Shown here in pieces: positions 12,301 to 22,735 of a stretch of DNA of 64,000 nucleotides (within the stretch, counting starts at the first letter, position 1; each line of letters opens with the position of its first letter). The translations under genes were made by a program, and so were the position numbers. The notes below the pieces were generated by a model. The model was not told the origin of the DNA and did no database searches. It saw nothing but the letters and a program-made list of their open reading frames with translations. The stretch comes from Vigna angularis. Its lineage: Eukaryota > Streptophyta > Magnoliopsida > Fabales > Fabaceae. The stretch spans positions 16,666,501 through 16,730,500 of the forward strand of contig NC_068971.1 of the NCBI RefSeq assembly GCF_016808095.1. The letters run 5' to 3'.

Positions 12301-12677
12301 GGAAAAATAAGGTGAAGAAAAATGGATAATAAAAAATGTTGATGGAGAAGATATAATTAAAAATGTAAGTGGAATAATTAGAAAAGTTGATATATAAAAT
12401 TAATATGGAAATGATGTGGAAAAAGTAAAATAAAAAAAGGTAGATGATGTGGAGGGTGAGGTGGATGGTGATGTGGAGAATGGGGTGTGATAAGAAAAGA
12501 TGGGTGGTGAGGAAGTAAAAAAAATGAGATTATTTTGGGCCATTGGATTAAGTGTTTAAAAGAAAATTTGGGGGTGCAAAAAGTAAAATAAATAGTATTT
12601 TTCATTTTGGTTTTTTTTTTTTATTTATTTATTTTTGTGATGAATTTTATTTACCCGGACGAAATTGGGTATTGACA

Positions 12678-12817
12678 CGGAGATATCAAGACTGAGTTCG
12701 TTAACTCAAGCAACCAGTTGGCAGACATATTCACCAAGTCCTTACGAAGACCTAGAATTGACTATCTTTGTAACAAGCTTGGAACATATGATTTATATGC
12801 TCCAGCTTGAGGGGGAG
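12678..12817 (+). pseudogene. Ty1/copia pol C-terminal remnant (RNase H end) plus polypurine tract
   Basis: The plus-strand translation contains NQLADIFTKSLRRPRI and CNKLGTYDLYAPA, the typical last residues of copia RNase H, then stop and the polypurine tract GAGGGGGAG at 12810-12817 just before a TG-starting LTR. Everything upstream was displaced by the Ogre insertion at 12677, or is lost. Confidence 0.85.
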
Positions 12818-12970
12818 TGTTAGATGTTAAGTTGTGTGTTTCTATTAATTGGGCTTAGCCCATTCTGTATTTAGGGTTTAACCCTTATCTTACATTATAA
12901 ATAAACTACCCTATGTGTATGCTAAACACATAAGGGAGATTTCTCCTAATCTTCTTCACTATATTTAACA
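12818..12970 (+). repeat. 3' LTR of the interrupted copia element
   Basis: The LTR begins TGTTAGATGTTAAG and ends CTATATTTAACA (153 bp), preceded by a polypurine tract. It contains ACATTATAAATAAAC as a TATA-like site. It is of the same LTR type as the short element at 58913-59986 (shared GGGCTTAGCCCAT, CCCTATGTGT and AAGGGAGAT blocks). Confidence 0.8.
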
Positions 12971-13019
12971 GGGCTAAAGTGCAAATAGAGGAAATTTCAG
13001 GGTATTTGTACAACTTTGA

Positions 13020-13990
13020 AAAGTCAGAAAATCTAAAAGATAAAATTCCGTTGTTGAATTTAATTTGGGATTATCAAAAGAAAATATCTTCCAAATAATT
13101 TTATCATTATCTAAATCTTTTAGTTATTTGGAAGATATAGGATATAAGATAATTGAGTTAATATCTATCAAATATTCTTTAAAACTGATTTAATCTAATG
13201 AATATTTGAAAGATATAATATATCAACAGAAAATATCTTATCAACAAACTATTCAAAGTCCAAGCCCAATCAAGCCTATATAAAGAGACCCAAGGGAGGC
13301 AAAAAAAGGGACTTCATTCATTCATTCTCTCATACTTCTCTCTCTTATTTTCATCTTGTATTCACTCCATTCATGGAGAGCTAAGCATCTAGGGCTATTC
13401 TGCTGTAATTCCATGATGGATTCTGAGGTTACGTTCAATTAATGCAATTGTTTATTTTGATTATTAATTTAAGTTGTTCTCTCTCTATGTCTTTCATCTC
13501 TCTATCTTGTTAAAAGTAAAGATTTTTGCATCATAATGTGTTTGAATCTACATGCATATTGATTATATGAGTTCTAGGGTTTCTAGGTTTAATTGATAAT
13601 CTACTTTGATTTAATTTAAGAACTTTCATATGATTAAATGGTTTTTACTACCAATTGAGAATGTACTTTGGTTGGTAGTAATAATTTCAACTATAATTAA
13701 TTGAGAGACGTGTTCGTTGGGAGACGACTCAGGATTACTTTAGCCCTATCTACCTTCTTGAATACTACTTGACAATACTAAAATTGCCTTGAAAAGTAGT
13801 ATTAATTTTATAGCTTCAACGACAGCTATCAATCACATTCTTTGAAAACAAACGGATATTTTAAAAGTAGTTTACGTTGATAAAATTAATTAGTTTGGGT
13901 AAAAGAATAATTGTATTTAATGAATAATAACTTTATTCAAATACATTAATTTATAATAAGAATATATGTATATTAAGGTTGAGATGATGA
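13020..13990 (+). repeat. Probable Ty3/gypsy LTR remnant
   Basis: There is no ORF. A promoter-like arrangement is visible on the plus strand: GCCTATATAAAGAGACC at about 13274, then a CT-rich leader, then text resembling Athila-type LTRs (GGAGAGCTAAGCATCTAGGG, and GGGAGACGACTCAGGATTAC near 13729). Borders and target duplication could not be found, so this is a family-resemblance call only. Confidence 0.4.
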
Positions 13991-14164
13991 TTTTTTTTTT
14001 CTTCTTTTTTCATTCTTTATTTTTTCTTTTTCTATAATTCCAGTCCCAACTTCAAAGTGGAAAGCTGTAAGAATGTACAATTCATTTATACAAAATTTAT
14101 TATCCTGACGTACGACTTCAATATATTTTTATATTATAAAGAATTTATCATCTCAATACATGAC

Positions 14165-14410
14165 TAGATAATTAGAGAAATTAAGTCTTGCTCAATGAAC
14201 ACGTTCATCACGAATTTGTGCGTTTAGAACCATAATTAGGAAATTAAAATCTTACTTGGTAAACACGTCTCTCGTGAATTTCTAAGTTTAGAAATATAAT
14301 TAGGAAATTAAAGTCTGGCTCAATAAATACGTCTCTCATGAATTTGTAAGTTTAGAAACATAATTAGGAAATTAAAGTCTCGCTCCATAAACACGTCTCT
14401 CATGAATATA
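14165..14410. repeat. Four tandem repeats of 64 bp
   Basis: The block ATAATTAGGAAATTAAAGTC plus AACACGTCTCTCATGAATTT recurs with an exact 64-bp interval (anchor ATTAGG/ATTAGA at 14171, 14235, 14299, 14363). No spacer diversity of the CRISPR type: the whole unit is repeated. Confidence 0.9.
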
Positions 14411-14428
14411 TATATATATTTTTAAAAG

Positions 14429-14800
14429 TGTATATATAACATCCTAAAAATATAGCTATAATAAGAATTCTTACATTTACAATAAAATAAACACTTAAAG
14501 GAAATAAAGCTAACTTACAGTTATCCTAAAATAACTATAAATTAAAAACTTTACAGAAACCTACATTGGTACAAACCATAAGAGCATATCGATCGGTCAT
14601 ACAAGAAGTGTATCAACCGAACGGTCCTACACTGAAAACGAAAACACGAACAAGACCGAACGGTCTTACTCGTAACGGAAACCATCCTCTTCTGCCAGCG
14701 CCTGCTCCAGAGAACACTCCTCACCTTCTACTCACACCCAAAGGGTGATCATTGCAATGATAAAGATGACCGAACGGACAACAAGACAAAATAGGAAATA
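14429..14800. repeat. LTR-like fragment with CCGAACGG motifs
   Basis: The start (AACATCCTAAAAATATAG) and an inner block (ACTCACACCCAAAGGGTGATCATTGCAATG) match, with changes, the LTR-like sequence at 62886-63140, so both belong to one repeat family. ACCGAACGGTC and relatives occur at least three times. No coding potential and no clear right border. Confidence 0.45.
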
Positions 14801-14930
14801 AGGGTAAGTTAGTGTAATTTAATTAACTATGTAAACATACAATTCATACAAACATATACAATTATACATCTACAGAAATCATACAAGCATGTTATAATCG
14901 ACCACTTTTACTCTAACTGTCCGGACTGTA

Positions 14931-15424
14931 TGAATTATGTAGCTACGACGTTCTTGCACTCGTGGAAAGGTAAACTAGAAACCTCATGAATACCATAGCT
15001 GGAAACTCAAGCCGCCACACGAGGTTAGCCCTTCATCCCTCACTGTAGCTGGAAACCGCAAACTACACATGAGTTTAGTCCGTTAGCTGGAACCCCAAGG
15101 TATACGCGACCAGGCCTCCTGCTATTCTCACCACATGCGCCACCATTCTCTACTTGAGACTCGGTGACCATTAGAATGAATTATGTAGCTACGACGTTCT
15201 TGCACTCGTGGAAAGGTAAACTGGAAACCTCATGAATACCATAGTTGGAAACTCAAGCCGCCACACGAGGTTAGCCTTTCATCCCTCACTGTAGCTGGAA
15301 ACCGCAAACTACACATGAGTTTAGTCCGTTAGCTGGAACCCCAAGGTTACGCGACCAGGCCTCCTGCTATTCTCACCACATGCGCCACCATTCTCTACTT
15401 GAGACTCGGTGACCATTAGAATGT
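14931..15424. repeat. Tandem duplication of a 246-bp unit
   Basis: Two near-identical copies start at 14931 and 15177 (TGAATTATGTAGCTACGACG), differing at a handful of positions. Each copy itself contains three related phrases (AGCTGGAAACTC / AGCTGGAAACCGC / AGCTGGAACCCC), so it was built from a smaller repeat. No ORF. Confidence 0.92.
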
Positions 15425-15704
15425 TAGGATGAACGACAACTTAGTCTAACCATATTCATACTTTCACCACATTGAAACCACCACTAAGACATTCCTCCTT
15501 GGATTTCTCTTTCATATCACATTTAAATATCATACCTCAATACCAACATATTTCCTCGTCCATAACACATTTAAATAACACCAAGCCGAACAGTAAAACA
15601 AACATCACCCTTGATTTTCCTCTTTTTTTTTCCTTTGGATGTTTGTATAATCGAGTTTGACAATCCAATGAAATTAGATCATTCTATATTCTTTATGAAG
15701 CTTG

Positions 15705-16856
15705 TGTCAGAGCGGCTGCAGCAGAATGGTTAGCGTGGAATAACAAACCAAGAGGGTTTTTAATACAAACGTGTGCCTTTTAATTTCTACTCAAATAAAC
15801 TTACTTAGCAATTAATAAAGACAAATAAAGCAAGAGTAAGGTTGAGAGAAATTTGCACAGATGATTTTATCCTGGTTCGGATCTTACCAATCCTACGTCC
15901 AGTCGCTTATCTCAAAACAAGATAAACAATTCACTAATCACAAAACAATTACAAACTACAATCACAAAGATACAATTTGTAAGAGTTTAGAAACCACCTC
16001 TCTTGATACCACAAGAGATGAAACTACACCTCCTTTGAGTCTTCACAAAGGATGAACACCTCCTCCGAATACTTCACGAAGGATGAACACCTCCTCCGAA
16101 TACTTCACGAAGGATGATTCTCTTCCGAACACCTCCTTAGACACACCAAGGATGAACCGGCTATTTCCTCTGTCACCGTAGCAGCACTTCACCAGCTCCA
16201 CAGACAAGAGTTTCACAAGCCGAACAAGAACACACAAGTCTCAAGAATTTCTAAGTATTTTGAGCACAAGGGAAGAGTTTATGTGTCTCTGGTTGTTTTC
16301 CTTGAGAGGAAATGAGAGTCTATTTATAGACTCATCCAAAGGCTCTTCCATTTTTCGTTTTCAGCCTTTCTTACTGTGTTAATCGATTAACTTAAGTTGC
16401 TAATCGATTAGTCACTAAAAGACAAAACAACGGATAGTCCAACGGCTCAAAAACGGCTAGTTTTTCAAACGGTCACTTTGCTAATCGATTAACAGCCTCT
16501 GCTAATCGATTAGCACTAATCGATTAACCACCCTGGGTAATCGATTAGCCCGTTTTGCTGTGTTTTTCCATTCTTCTCTGGAATAATCGATTAGCAGCCT
16601 CTGCTAATCGATTAGCGCTACAGTAATGTGCTACAGTAATACGCTACAGTAATACGCTACAGTATTTTGCTACAGTAATACGCTACAGTAATTTTACAAA
16701 AACACTTTCTTTTTCTAATCTAAGTCCTATACATATTTCTAAGAGTATTACAAAAGCTTTCCATATCAATACAAGTCTTCATAACATCTTGAATCTTGAT
16801 TGGTCTTGACTTGATTTGGACATCATCAAAACTTCATCTTCAACATTTTGCTAACA
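15705..16856. mobile_element. Solo LTR (1152 bp) with 5-bp target duplication GCTTG
   Basis: The unit starts TGTCAGAGCGG and ends TTTTGCTAACA and is flanked on both sides by GCTTG (15700-15704 and 16857-16861). There is no internal region, so this is the product of recombination between two LTRs. It holds eight copies of the palindrome TAATCGATTA (16379-16610) and a run of GCTACAGTAAT units (16616-16690). The minus-strand start (TGTTAGCAAAATGTTGAAG) resembles legume copia LTRs; orientation is otherwise open. Confidence 0.8.
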
Positions 16857-17266
16857 GCTTGTGGTTTCAGTCTTTTTACAGTTGAATGATCTGCAAATTG
16901 ACAATCCAATTAAATTTTTCTCTCCCACAAACCCTAACACGAAGTCCCAATTTTTTTTCCCAATCTGATTTGGATTTCTCAATTGCAAGGTTGCACTTAA
17001 ATTTTTTATTTTTCCTAGTTTGCCCTTAGGCAAATCTAATTTCAGCTCTGTGCAATCCATTTCTTATAACAAAATACAATTCAAACTCGTTTTTAATGCC
17101 ACGTGTGATTAATGAATACACTGACCATGCCACGTAATCCAAACTTAAACGACCGTTTGTCCAGTTTGACGACAAACCTCTAATTGCTTAAATTTTACAA
17201 AACCAAGGACCCAATTAAGGCGTCAAAAAAAATGATCTATTTGAGATTCCAGACAAAAATAAGTCC

Positions 17267-17271
17267 AAGTC

Positions 17272-17308
<37 letters not shown>

Positions 17309-17389
17309 TAAAGGAATTGACGGAAGGGCACCAGAAGTGGAGCCTACGACTTAATTTGACTCAACACGGGGAAACTTACCAGGTCCAGA
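17267..17389 (+). pseudogene. 18S rRNA gene fragment
   Basis: This stretch reads like the universally conserved 18S region (GGGTTCCGGGGGGAGTATGG, GGAATTGACGGAAGGGCACC, TGACTCAACACGGGGAAACT), with small deletions and a few substitutions relative to the plant consensus I know. Only about 120 bases are present, so it is a dispersed fragment, not a working gene. Confidence 0.92.
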
Positions 17390-17470
17390 AGGCTACTGTA
17401 CAAATCTTGGTGCAAGAAATTTTTCATTTTGGTTGGTTTTGAAGCTAGCCAAGTTTGGTGGTGAAAGTAG

Positions 17471-17683
17471 GTCATTCTGCCACTTACAATACCCGTCGCG
17501 TATTTAAGTCGTTTGTAAAGGATTCTACCCGTCGCTTGATGGTAATTGCGCTTCAAAACGTCTCATAAGGCTTATTCACCTTACGATGTTCACCAACGAC
17601 ACGTGTCTTTGGGGGGCAAAGCCCCCTGGTCGACAAACAAACCATAGGCACACACATCACTTCTAGCCCGGATTCTGACTTCG
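17471..17683 (-). pseudogene. 25S rRNA gene fragment, inverted relative to the 18S piece
   Basis: Read on the minus strand it contains GTCAGAATCCGGGCTAGAAG, GCGACGGGTAGAATCC and GACTTAAATACGCGACGGGT, then TATTGTAAGTGGCAGA, all typical of the 3' end of plant 25S rRNA. It has diverged by many transitions. It lies about 80 bases from the 18S fragment but on the other strand. Confidence 0.85.
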
Positions 17684-17699
17684 AAGACATTAAAAAAAT

Positions 17700-18941
17700 A
17701 TATAAAAATAACCAAAATTTTAGGTTTCTATACAGTGAACAAATTAATTACAGTTTGGCTACGAGCTGTGCGGTGGATCTGGTCTGATTTCCAGAGCCTA
17801 ACTTTACTGTGCTTACCTAAATAAATTCTAGATTTGGAAAAGCTATTTAAAAATTAATTTTTACATTTTTATTGTGAAATATTTTATTATTATTAGAAAT
17901 TTGTAGTATCTGTTCGGTTAACTTAGAACGGAATGATCTTCTTAGTGAAAAATAATTAATGAATCGGTCTATCAAATAATACGATCTAAGCAGTCTATCT
18001 TAAATGAGGATTAAAGTTAAGAATTATTATCTTAAATCAAATTATAATCATTATCAACATTTGGATTCTAATTAAAAAAACATTAAATTCAAAATCTATA
18101 AATATTAAATTAAGAAATTATTGTATATTAATTATATTTAATACAGTATTTATTATTATGTTGTTAAATTTTTACTTTTTTTTAACCTTAGAATATCTTT
18201 TAGGGATAACCCACAATCTAATAGATTAAAACACAAAACAATTATTTGTAAAAGAAATTAATAAAATTTAAAGAATTGTTAACTTGAACTCTTCAAACCA
18301 AAATATTTTGAAACATTTATATTTCAAAATTCTAGGAACCTTTAATGATTTTCTTAAATTATTAAATTAGGTTATTGAAGTTTGTTGAATCAAATTAAGC
18401 GTTTATTTTCAAAATAATAAAGAGGCGGCGAAATTCTATATAGGGAACACTGTAGTTTTGTTGTTTTATTTTGAGTTTAATTTATATATTTTAAAATAAA
18501 ATTAGTTTTTAATTTTTAAAAATATGTGATGTTTTCTTAATACATAGTTATCACCTACTAGATTAGTAAAATCTGAAAATATTAAAAAATTTACATTGGA
18601 GAAAAACTAGAATTTTTTTTTCTGTTATTTGGGACTATCCTAAATCCTTTGTAGATAAACTAAGATGTGTGTAGAAAAAGAGAATCACATATTCCAGTCA
18701 ACTCCATGTGTAGAAGTTATATCTCCACCCATTTTTCAGAACAGTATTAGTTTATTTAATTAATGGTGTCGGTCCAAACTTGGCAACTTCAATTTAAAAA
18801 AAAAAAGTTTGACTTTTAATGTTGTCAACAGAGTCTCTTTCCTCAATGTAAAGGAGCCCATAAATGAGGTGACAGGTAATAATCACGAGAAATATATGAT
18901 TTATAATTTCCAACTCACGCGCCATTTATATTCATATCAAG
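17700..18941. other. AT-rich intergenic stretch, nothing recognised
   Basis: I see no ORF with coding character, no RNA gene and no clear repeat border in these 1.2 kb. Composition is strongly AT-rich with many homopolymer runs. Confidence 0.5.
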
Positions 18942-20055
18942 TAGGGCGAGCATAATTTACTAAACTATAGTTTACTGTACTATATTATATTTAATAAAAT
19001 TGAAATGATTTTTACTAAAAGTTAATTAACTTATTTTATAGTTTAAGTTAAATAAATTGAACTTTAATAATTTTAGTGTAGTTAACTAGGGTTAACTATG
19101 TGAACTATATGTCTTTCTCCACTAGATTTGTTTTCTTTTACGGTCAAAGATTTTCTACCGCCATTGTTGCCTTCTTCCTCCCTGCCAACACATCCAAGAA
19201 ATCCTTCTTCGTGACACGTTTCCGAATCATGCGGTCAAAAATATCATACAACCTGACATATGAAACCGCCACATGTCCCATGACATCCTGCAAATCAAAC
19301 GGCTTCAACAAAGGAAAGTAGTCTGAGAGGTTAACCCTCCTTGCGTTCTCCATGATTCTCCACACCAGCTCCTTAAACTCTCCTGCACTCTCGAACTCCG
19401 GATCTACCCATCCTCCGAAAACACCGTGTTCGATACTGGGTTCAGCACCGTCGCGAATGCCAGATTTCCAATTGGAACACCTTTTCCATTCAAACATTGC
19501 TTCCGAAGGTGCTCAACAAGTTATACGAGACTTTGTGTCATGTTTTCATCTACAAGTTCCTGTGAAATCAGTTAGTGAATTTCAGGATTTGTACTCCACT
19601 TTATGTTTTAGCTTGAAGGGAGCTTGAAATCAGTTAGTATATTATGTCTCAACCAATTTTAAGTGCAATATACTTATGAAATACTTTATGCCATTTTCTT
19701 TGTATTATGAAGGGAGCTTGAAACTCACTATTGCCCTCAAAACTGCAATCGTGTTCCCTGGAATAGTTTCTGCCATTTTCTTTGTATTAAATGCTCTAAT
19801 ATGGGGACAAAAATGGTCTGGAGTAGTGCCATTTGGAACAATGTTTATTCACTAAACTGCACAATAAATAGTTAACTAAACTGTGAATTAAAAAACAGTT
19901 TATTGAACTGAACTGCAGTGTAACTGAACTAAAAAATAGTTCAGTTCAGTTACTCTGAACCATATTTTAGTTCAATGCAGTTTTCCCAAACTGGTTTATA
20001 GTTAACTATAAACTTCCATAGTGTAGTGAGCTGTGGTGCAGTTTGTCCACCCCTA
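18942..20055. mobile_element. hAT-like non-autonomous element carrying a P450 gene fragment
   Basis: The left end reads TAGGGCGAGCATAATTTACT; the right end, reverse-complemented, reads TAGGGGTGGACAAACTGCAC, matching the usual hAT terminal pattern TAGGGGTG. The flanks are ATATCAAG (18934-18941) and ATATTAAG (20056-20063), an 8-bp duplication with one mismatch, the length typical of hAT transposons. The subterminal parts are rich in AACTGAACTA/TAGTTCAGTT palindromes. No transposase is present; the middle is a cytochrome P450 fragment, so it looks like a gene-capturing element. Confidence 0.65.
19144..19540 (-). pseudogene. Cytochrome P450 fragment, CYP76-like, frameshifted
   Basis: On the minus strand two frames together resemble the central part of a plant P450 of the CYP76 type: one with GVPIGNLAFATVLNP and SNTVFSEDG, then after a frame change near 19415 WVDPEFESAGEFKELVWRIM, NLSDYFPLLKPFD and DFLDVL. 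Neither the heme-binding Cys loop nor the ExxR motif is present, so only about 130 residues survive. A single shift plus loss of both ends makes this a pseudogene. It lies wholly inside the hAT-like element and was probably captured from elsewhere. Confidence 0.8.
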
Positions 20056-20733
20056 ATATTAAGTAGATATTAATTAATATAAAGTTACTATACAAAGTTG
20101 ATAAAATAAGAGAATAATATAAATTTATATATACATACAGTTATTTTGGAGTGGTAAAAAAATAAATTGGTGAGGGCTTATTTCAAAACCAATAATATAT
20201 TATCATTGTGAAAATTCATGTATGTGTTAAATCTCTTATTTATATTTGTGACCTGAATTAAGATGAATACATCCTCTTTATATATAAATGTTATATTTCT
20301 CATTTAGAATTTTATTAAGGGTAATGATACTTTGACACGAACAATTTGATAAATTTTTTACACCGTCACGTGTCATGTTTTGGGTGCTCCACGTGTAAAA
20401 TGAATAAAAAATAATAAATGACGTGGATATTGAATGCAAAGGAGTCTGAAGAGCGCGTTTCACTTTTGCATTTGAAAATCGTATTCAAAATTTTGGATTG
20501 AAAGTCCTAGAGAGAGAAGCACCCACGTCAACTAGAAGAGCTCGACGAAGTTTTCACCGTCACTTGCCAAAGTTGCGCCGTTCAACGGTTACCGGAGCAC
20601 ATGGAACATGCTCAGCCCCCAAAAAATTAGTCCTGTGAAGTAATCCCTTTCGCTCACGTGTCTTCCCACCCTTTATCGGAAGTGCACTACCGTTTATCGA
20701 TGAACGGAGCGGATTTCAGCGTTGTTCCACCGT

Positions 20734-21360
20734 TTATTGGATATAGAAGTGATGTCCAGCCATTGATGATCACAAATATATTGATGTACATGGCCAAGGA
20801 AGAATTCTTGTTAAAACTCAATGTTTATAAACAGACCTGGGAGCAATGGTCAAATAAGTGAGGAATTTAGGCAAACTTTTTGCAAACGGGGGTCAACTGT
20901 GAAAATGACCTGGGTTTTTAATGGAACCAACTTTTTTAAGACTTATTGGATATAGAAGTGATGTTCAGCCATTGATGATCACAAATGTATGGATGTACAT
21001 TGCCAAGGAAGAATTCTTGTTAAAACTCAATGAGCATATACAGACCTGGTACAAAGTCCAAATAAGTGGGGAGTTTAGTCAAACTTTCTGCACATGGGGG
21101 GTCAATTGTGAAAATGACCTTGTTTTTAATTGAACTAACTTTTTGTAAGATTTATTGGATATAGAAGTGATGTTCAGCCATTGATGATCATAAGTATATG
21201 GATGTACATGGCTAAGGAAGAATTCTTGTTAAAACTCAATATGCAGAAACATACCTGGAAGCAAAGGCCTAATAAGTGGGGAATTTAGGCAAACTTTTTG
21301 CACACGGGGTCAATTGTGAAAATGACCTTGTTTTTTAATGGAACCAACTTTTTTTAAGAC
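20734..21360 (+). repeat. Three direct 209-bp repeats, left arm of the foldback element
   Basis: Units begin at 20734, 20943 and 21152 with TTATTGGATATAGAAGTGAT, exactly 209 bases apart, and a partial next unit begins at 21361. Each carries ATGTACATGGCCAAGGAAGA-like text and a CAAACTTTTTGCA block. Short ORFs through the units are not conserved between copies. Confidence 0.93.
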
Positions 21361-21644
21361 TTATTGGACTTATTAAAGAAATTTAATTTTTTCATAAGTT
21401 TACTTCATAAATTCAGGCGTACACGTTGATAGTTTAATTAAATTATAATATTTTGAAGCTTGGCAGAGTGGATTTTGAAAAATAATAAATTTATATTTAA
21501 AATTTATTTTCATTATTAATGTTGTTGACATGATAAAGATAATATTTAATATATTTGTAAGTAAAAAGGATTCCTATCTTCAATTTAAACAATTAATATT
21601 TTTATTTTATCATAAATGTTATTAATTAAAAATTTTAATAAGTC

Positions 21645-22735
21645 AAATAAGTCTTAAAAAAAGTTGGTTCCATTAAAAAACAAGGTCATTTTCACAGTTG
21701 ATCCCGTGTGCAAGAAGTTTGCCTAAACTCCCCACTTATTTGGCTTTTGCTCCTAGGTCTGTTTCTGCACATTGAGTTTTAACAAGAATTCTTCCTTAGC
21801 CATGTACATCCATATACTTGTGATCATCAATGACTGAACATCACTTCTATATCCAATAAGTCCAATAAATCTTAAAAATAGTTAGTTCAATTAAAAAACA
21901 AGTTCATTTTCACAGTTGACCCTTGTGTGCAGAAAATTTACCTAAACTCCCCACTTATTTGGACTTTGCTACCAGGTCTGTTTATGCACATTGAATTTTA
22001 ACAAGAATTCTTCCTTGGCCATGTACATCCATACATTTGTGATCATCAATGACTGAACATCACTTCTATATCCAATAAGTCCAATAAGTCTCAAAAGAAG
22101 TTGGTTCCATTAAAAAACAAGGTCATTTTCACAGTTGACCCCCGTTTGCAAAAAGTTTTTCTAAACTCCCCACTTATTTGGCCATTGCTCTTAGGGCTGT
22201 TTCTGCCCATTGAGTTTTAACAAGAATTCTTCCTTGGCCATGTATATCCATATACTTGTGATCATCAATGGCTGAACATCACTTCTATATCCAATAAGTC
22301 CAATAAGTGTTAAAAAAAGTTTGTTCAATTAAAAAACAAGGTCATTTTCACAGTTGACTCCCGTGTGCAGAAAGTTTGCCTGATCTCCCCACTTATTTGG
22401 CCTTTGCTCCCAGGTCTGTTTCTGTACATTGAGTTTTTAAGAGAATTCTTCCTTGGCCATGTACATCCATATACTAGTGATCAACAATGGCTGAACATCA
22501 CTTCTATATTCAATAAGTCTAATAAGTGTTAAAAAAAGTTTGTTCAATTAAAAAACAAGGCCATTTTCACAGTTGACCCCCATGTGTAGAAAGTTTGTCT
22601 AAACTCCCCACTTATTTGGCCATTGCTCCCAGGTTTATTTCTGCACATTGAGTTTTAACAAGAATTCTTCCTTGGCCATGTACATCCATATACTTGTGAT
22701 CATCAATGGCTGAACATCACTTCTATATCCAATAA
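21645..22735 (-). repeat. Five 219-bp repeats, right arm of the foldback element, inverted
   Basis: These are the same units as the left array in reverse orientation; the anchor CCAATAA falls at 21853, 22072, 22291, 22510 and 22729, exactly 219 apart. The extra 10 bases per unit come mainly from a doubled TCCAATAAG. The unequal copy number (3 versus 5) shows expansion after the palindrome formed. Confidence 0.92.

Larger units (their letters stand above)
1..12677 (-). mobile_element. Ogre/Tat-type Ty3/gypsy retrotransposon, right-hand part, 3' LTR outside window
   Basis: Reading on the minus strand the order is 5' LTR (12677-10531), primer site, leader, ORF1, gag-protease, a short intron, RT/RNase H, integrase, then about 440 bases of 3' untranslated region up to the window edge. 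An additional ORF upstream of gag, an intron between protease and RT, a long LTR and a primer site GGCGACTCCACTGGGGAT are known hallmarks of the Ogre lineage. The 3' LTR and polypurine tract are not in the window, so size and target duplication cannot be read. The copy is probably dead: there is a frameshift near the gag start (about 7435) and an in-frame TGA in RNase H (1929-1931). It interrupts an older copia element at 12678. Confidence 0.93.
10531..12677 (-). repeat. Ogre 5' LTR
   Basis: On the minus strand the LTR begins TGTCAATACCCAATTTCGTC (12677) and ends CCGGTTGCGACA (10531), with TG...CA ends and a primer site directly inside. At 2147 bp it is long, as usual for this lineage. It contains two internal tandem arrays (see separate entries). 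The partner 3' LTR lies outside the window, so the LTR was delimited from its ends, not by comparison. Confidence 0.85.

Noticed and set aside
14165..14410. Regular 64-bp repeats resembling a CRISPR array
   Set aside because: The complete unit including the would-be spacers is repeated, and the DNA is plant nuclear; it is an ordinary tandem repeat.
17267..17683. A functional rRNA gene
   Set aside because: Only about 120 bases of 18S and 210 bases of 25S are present, in opposite orientation and with deletions.
20658..21133. Two related ORFs (67 and 70 residues) in the foldback element
   Set aside because: They are frames through the 209-bp repeats; the third unit and the inverted units do not keep them open.
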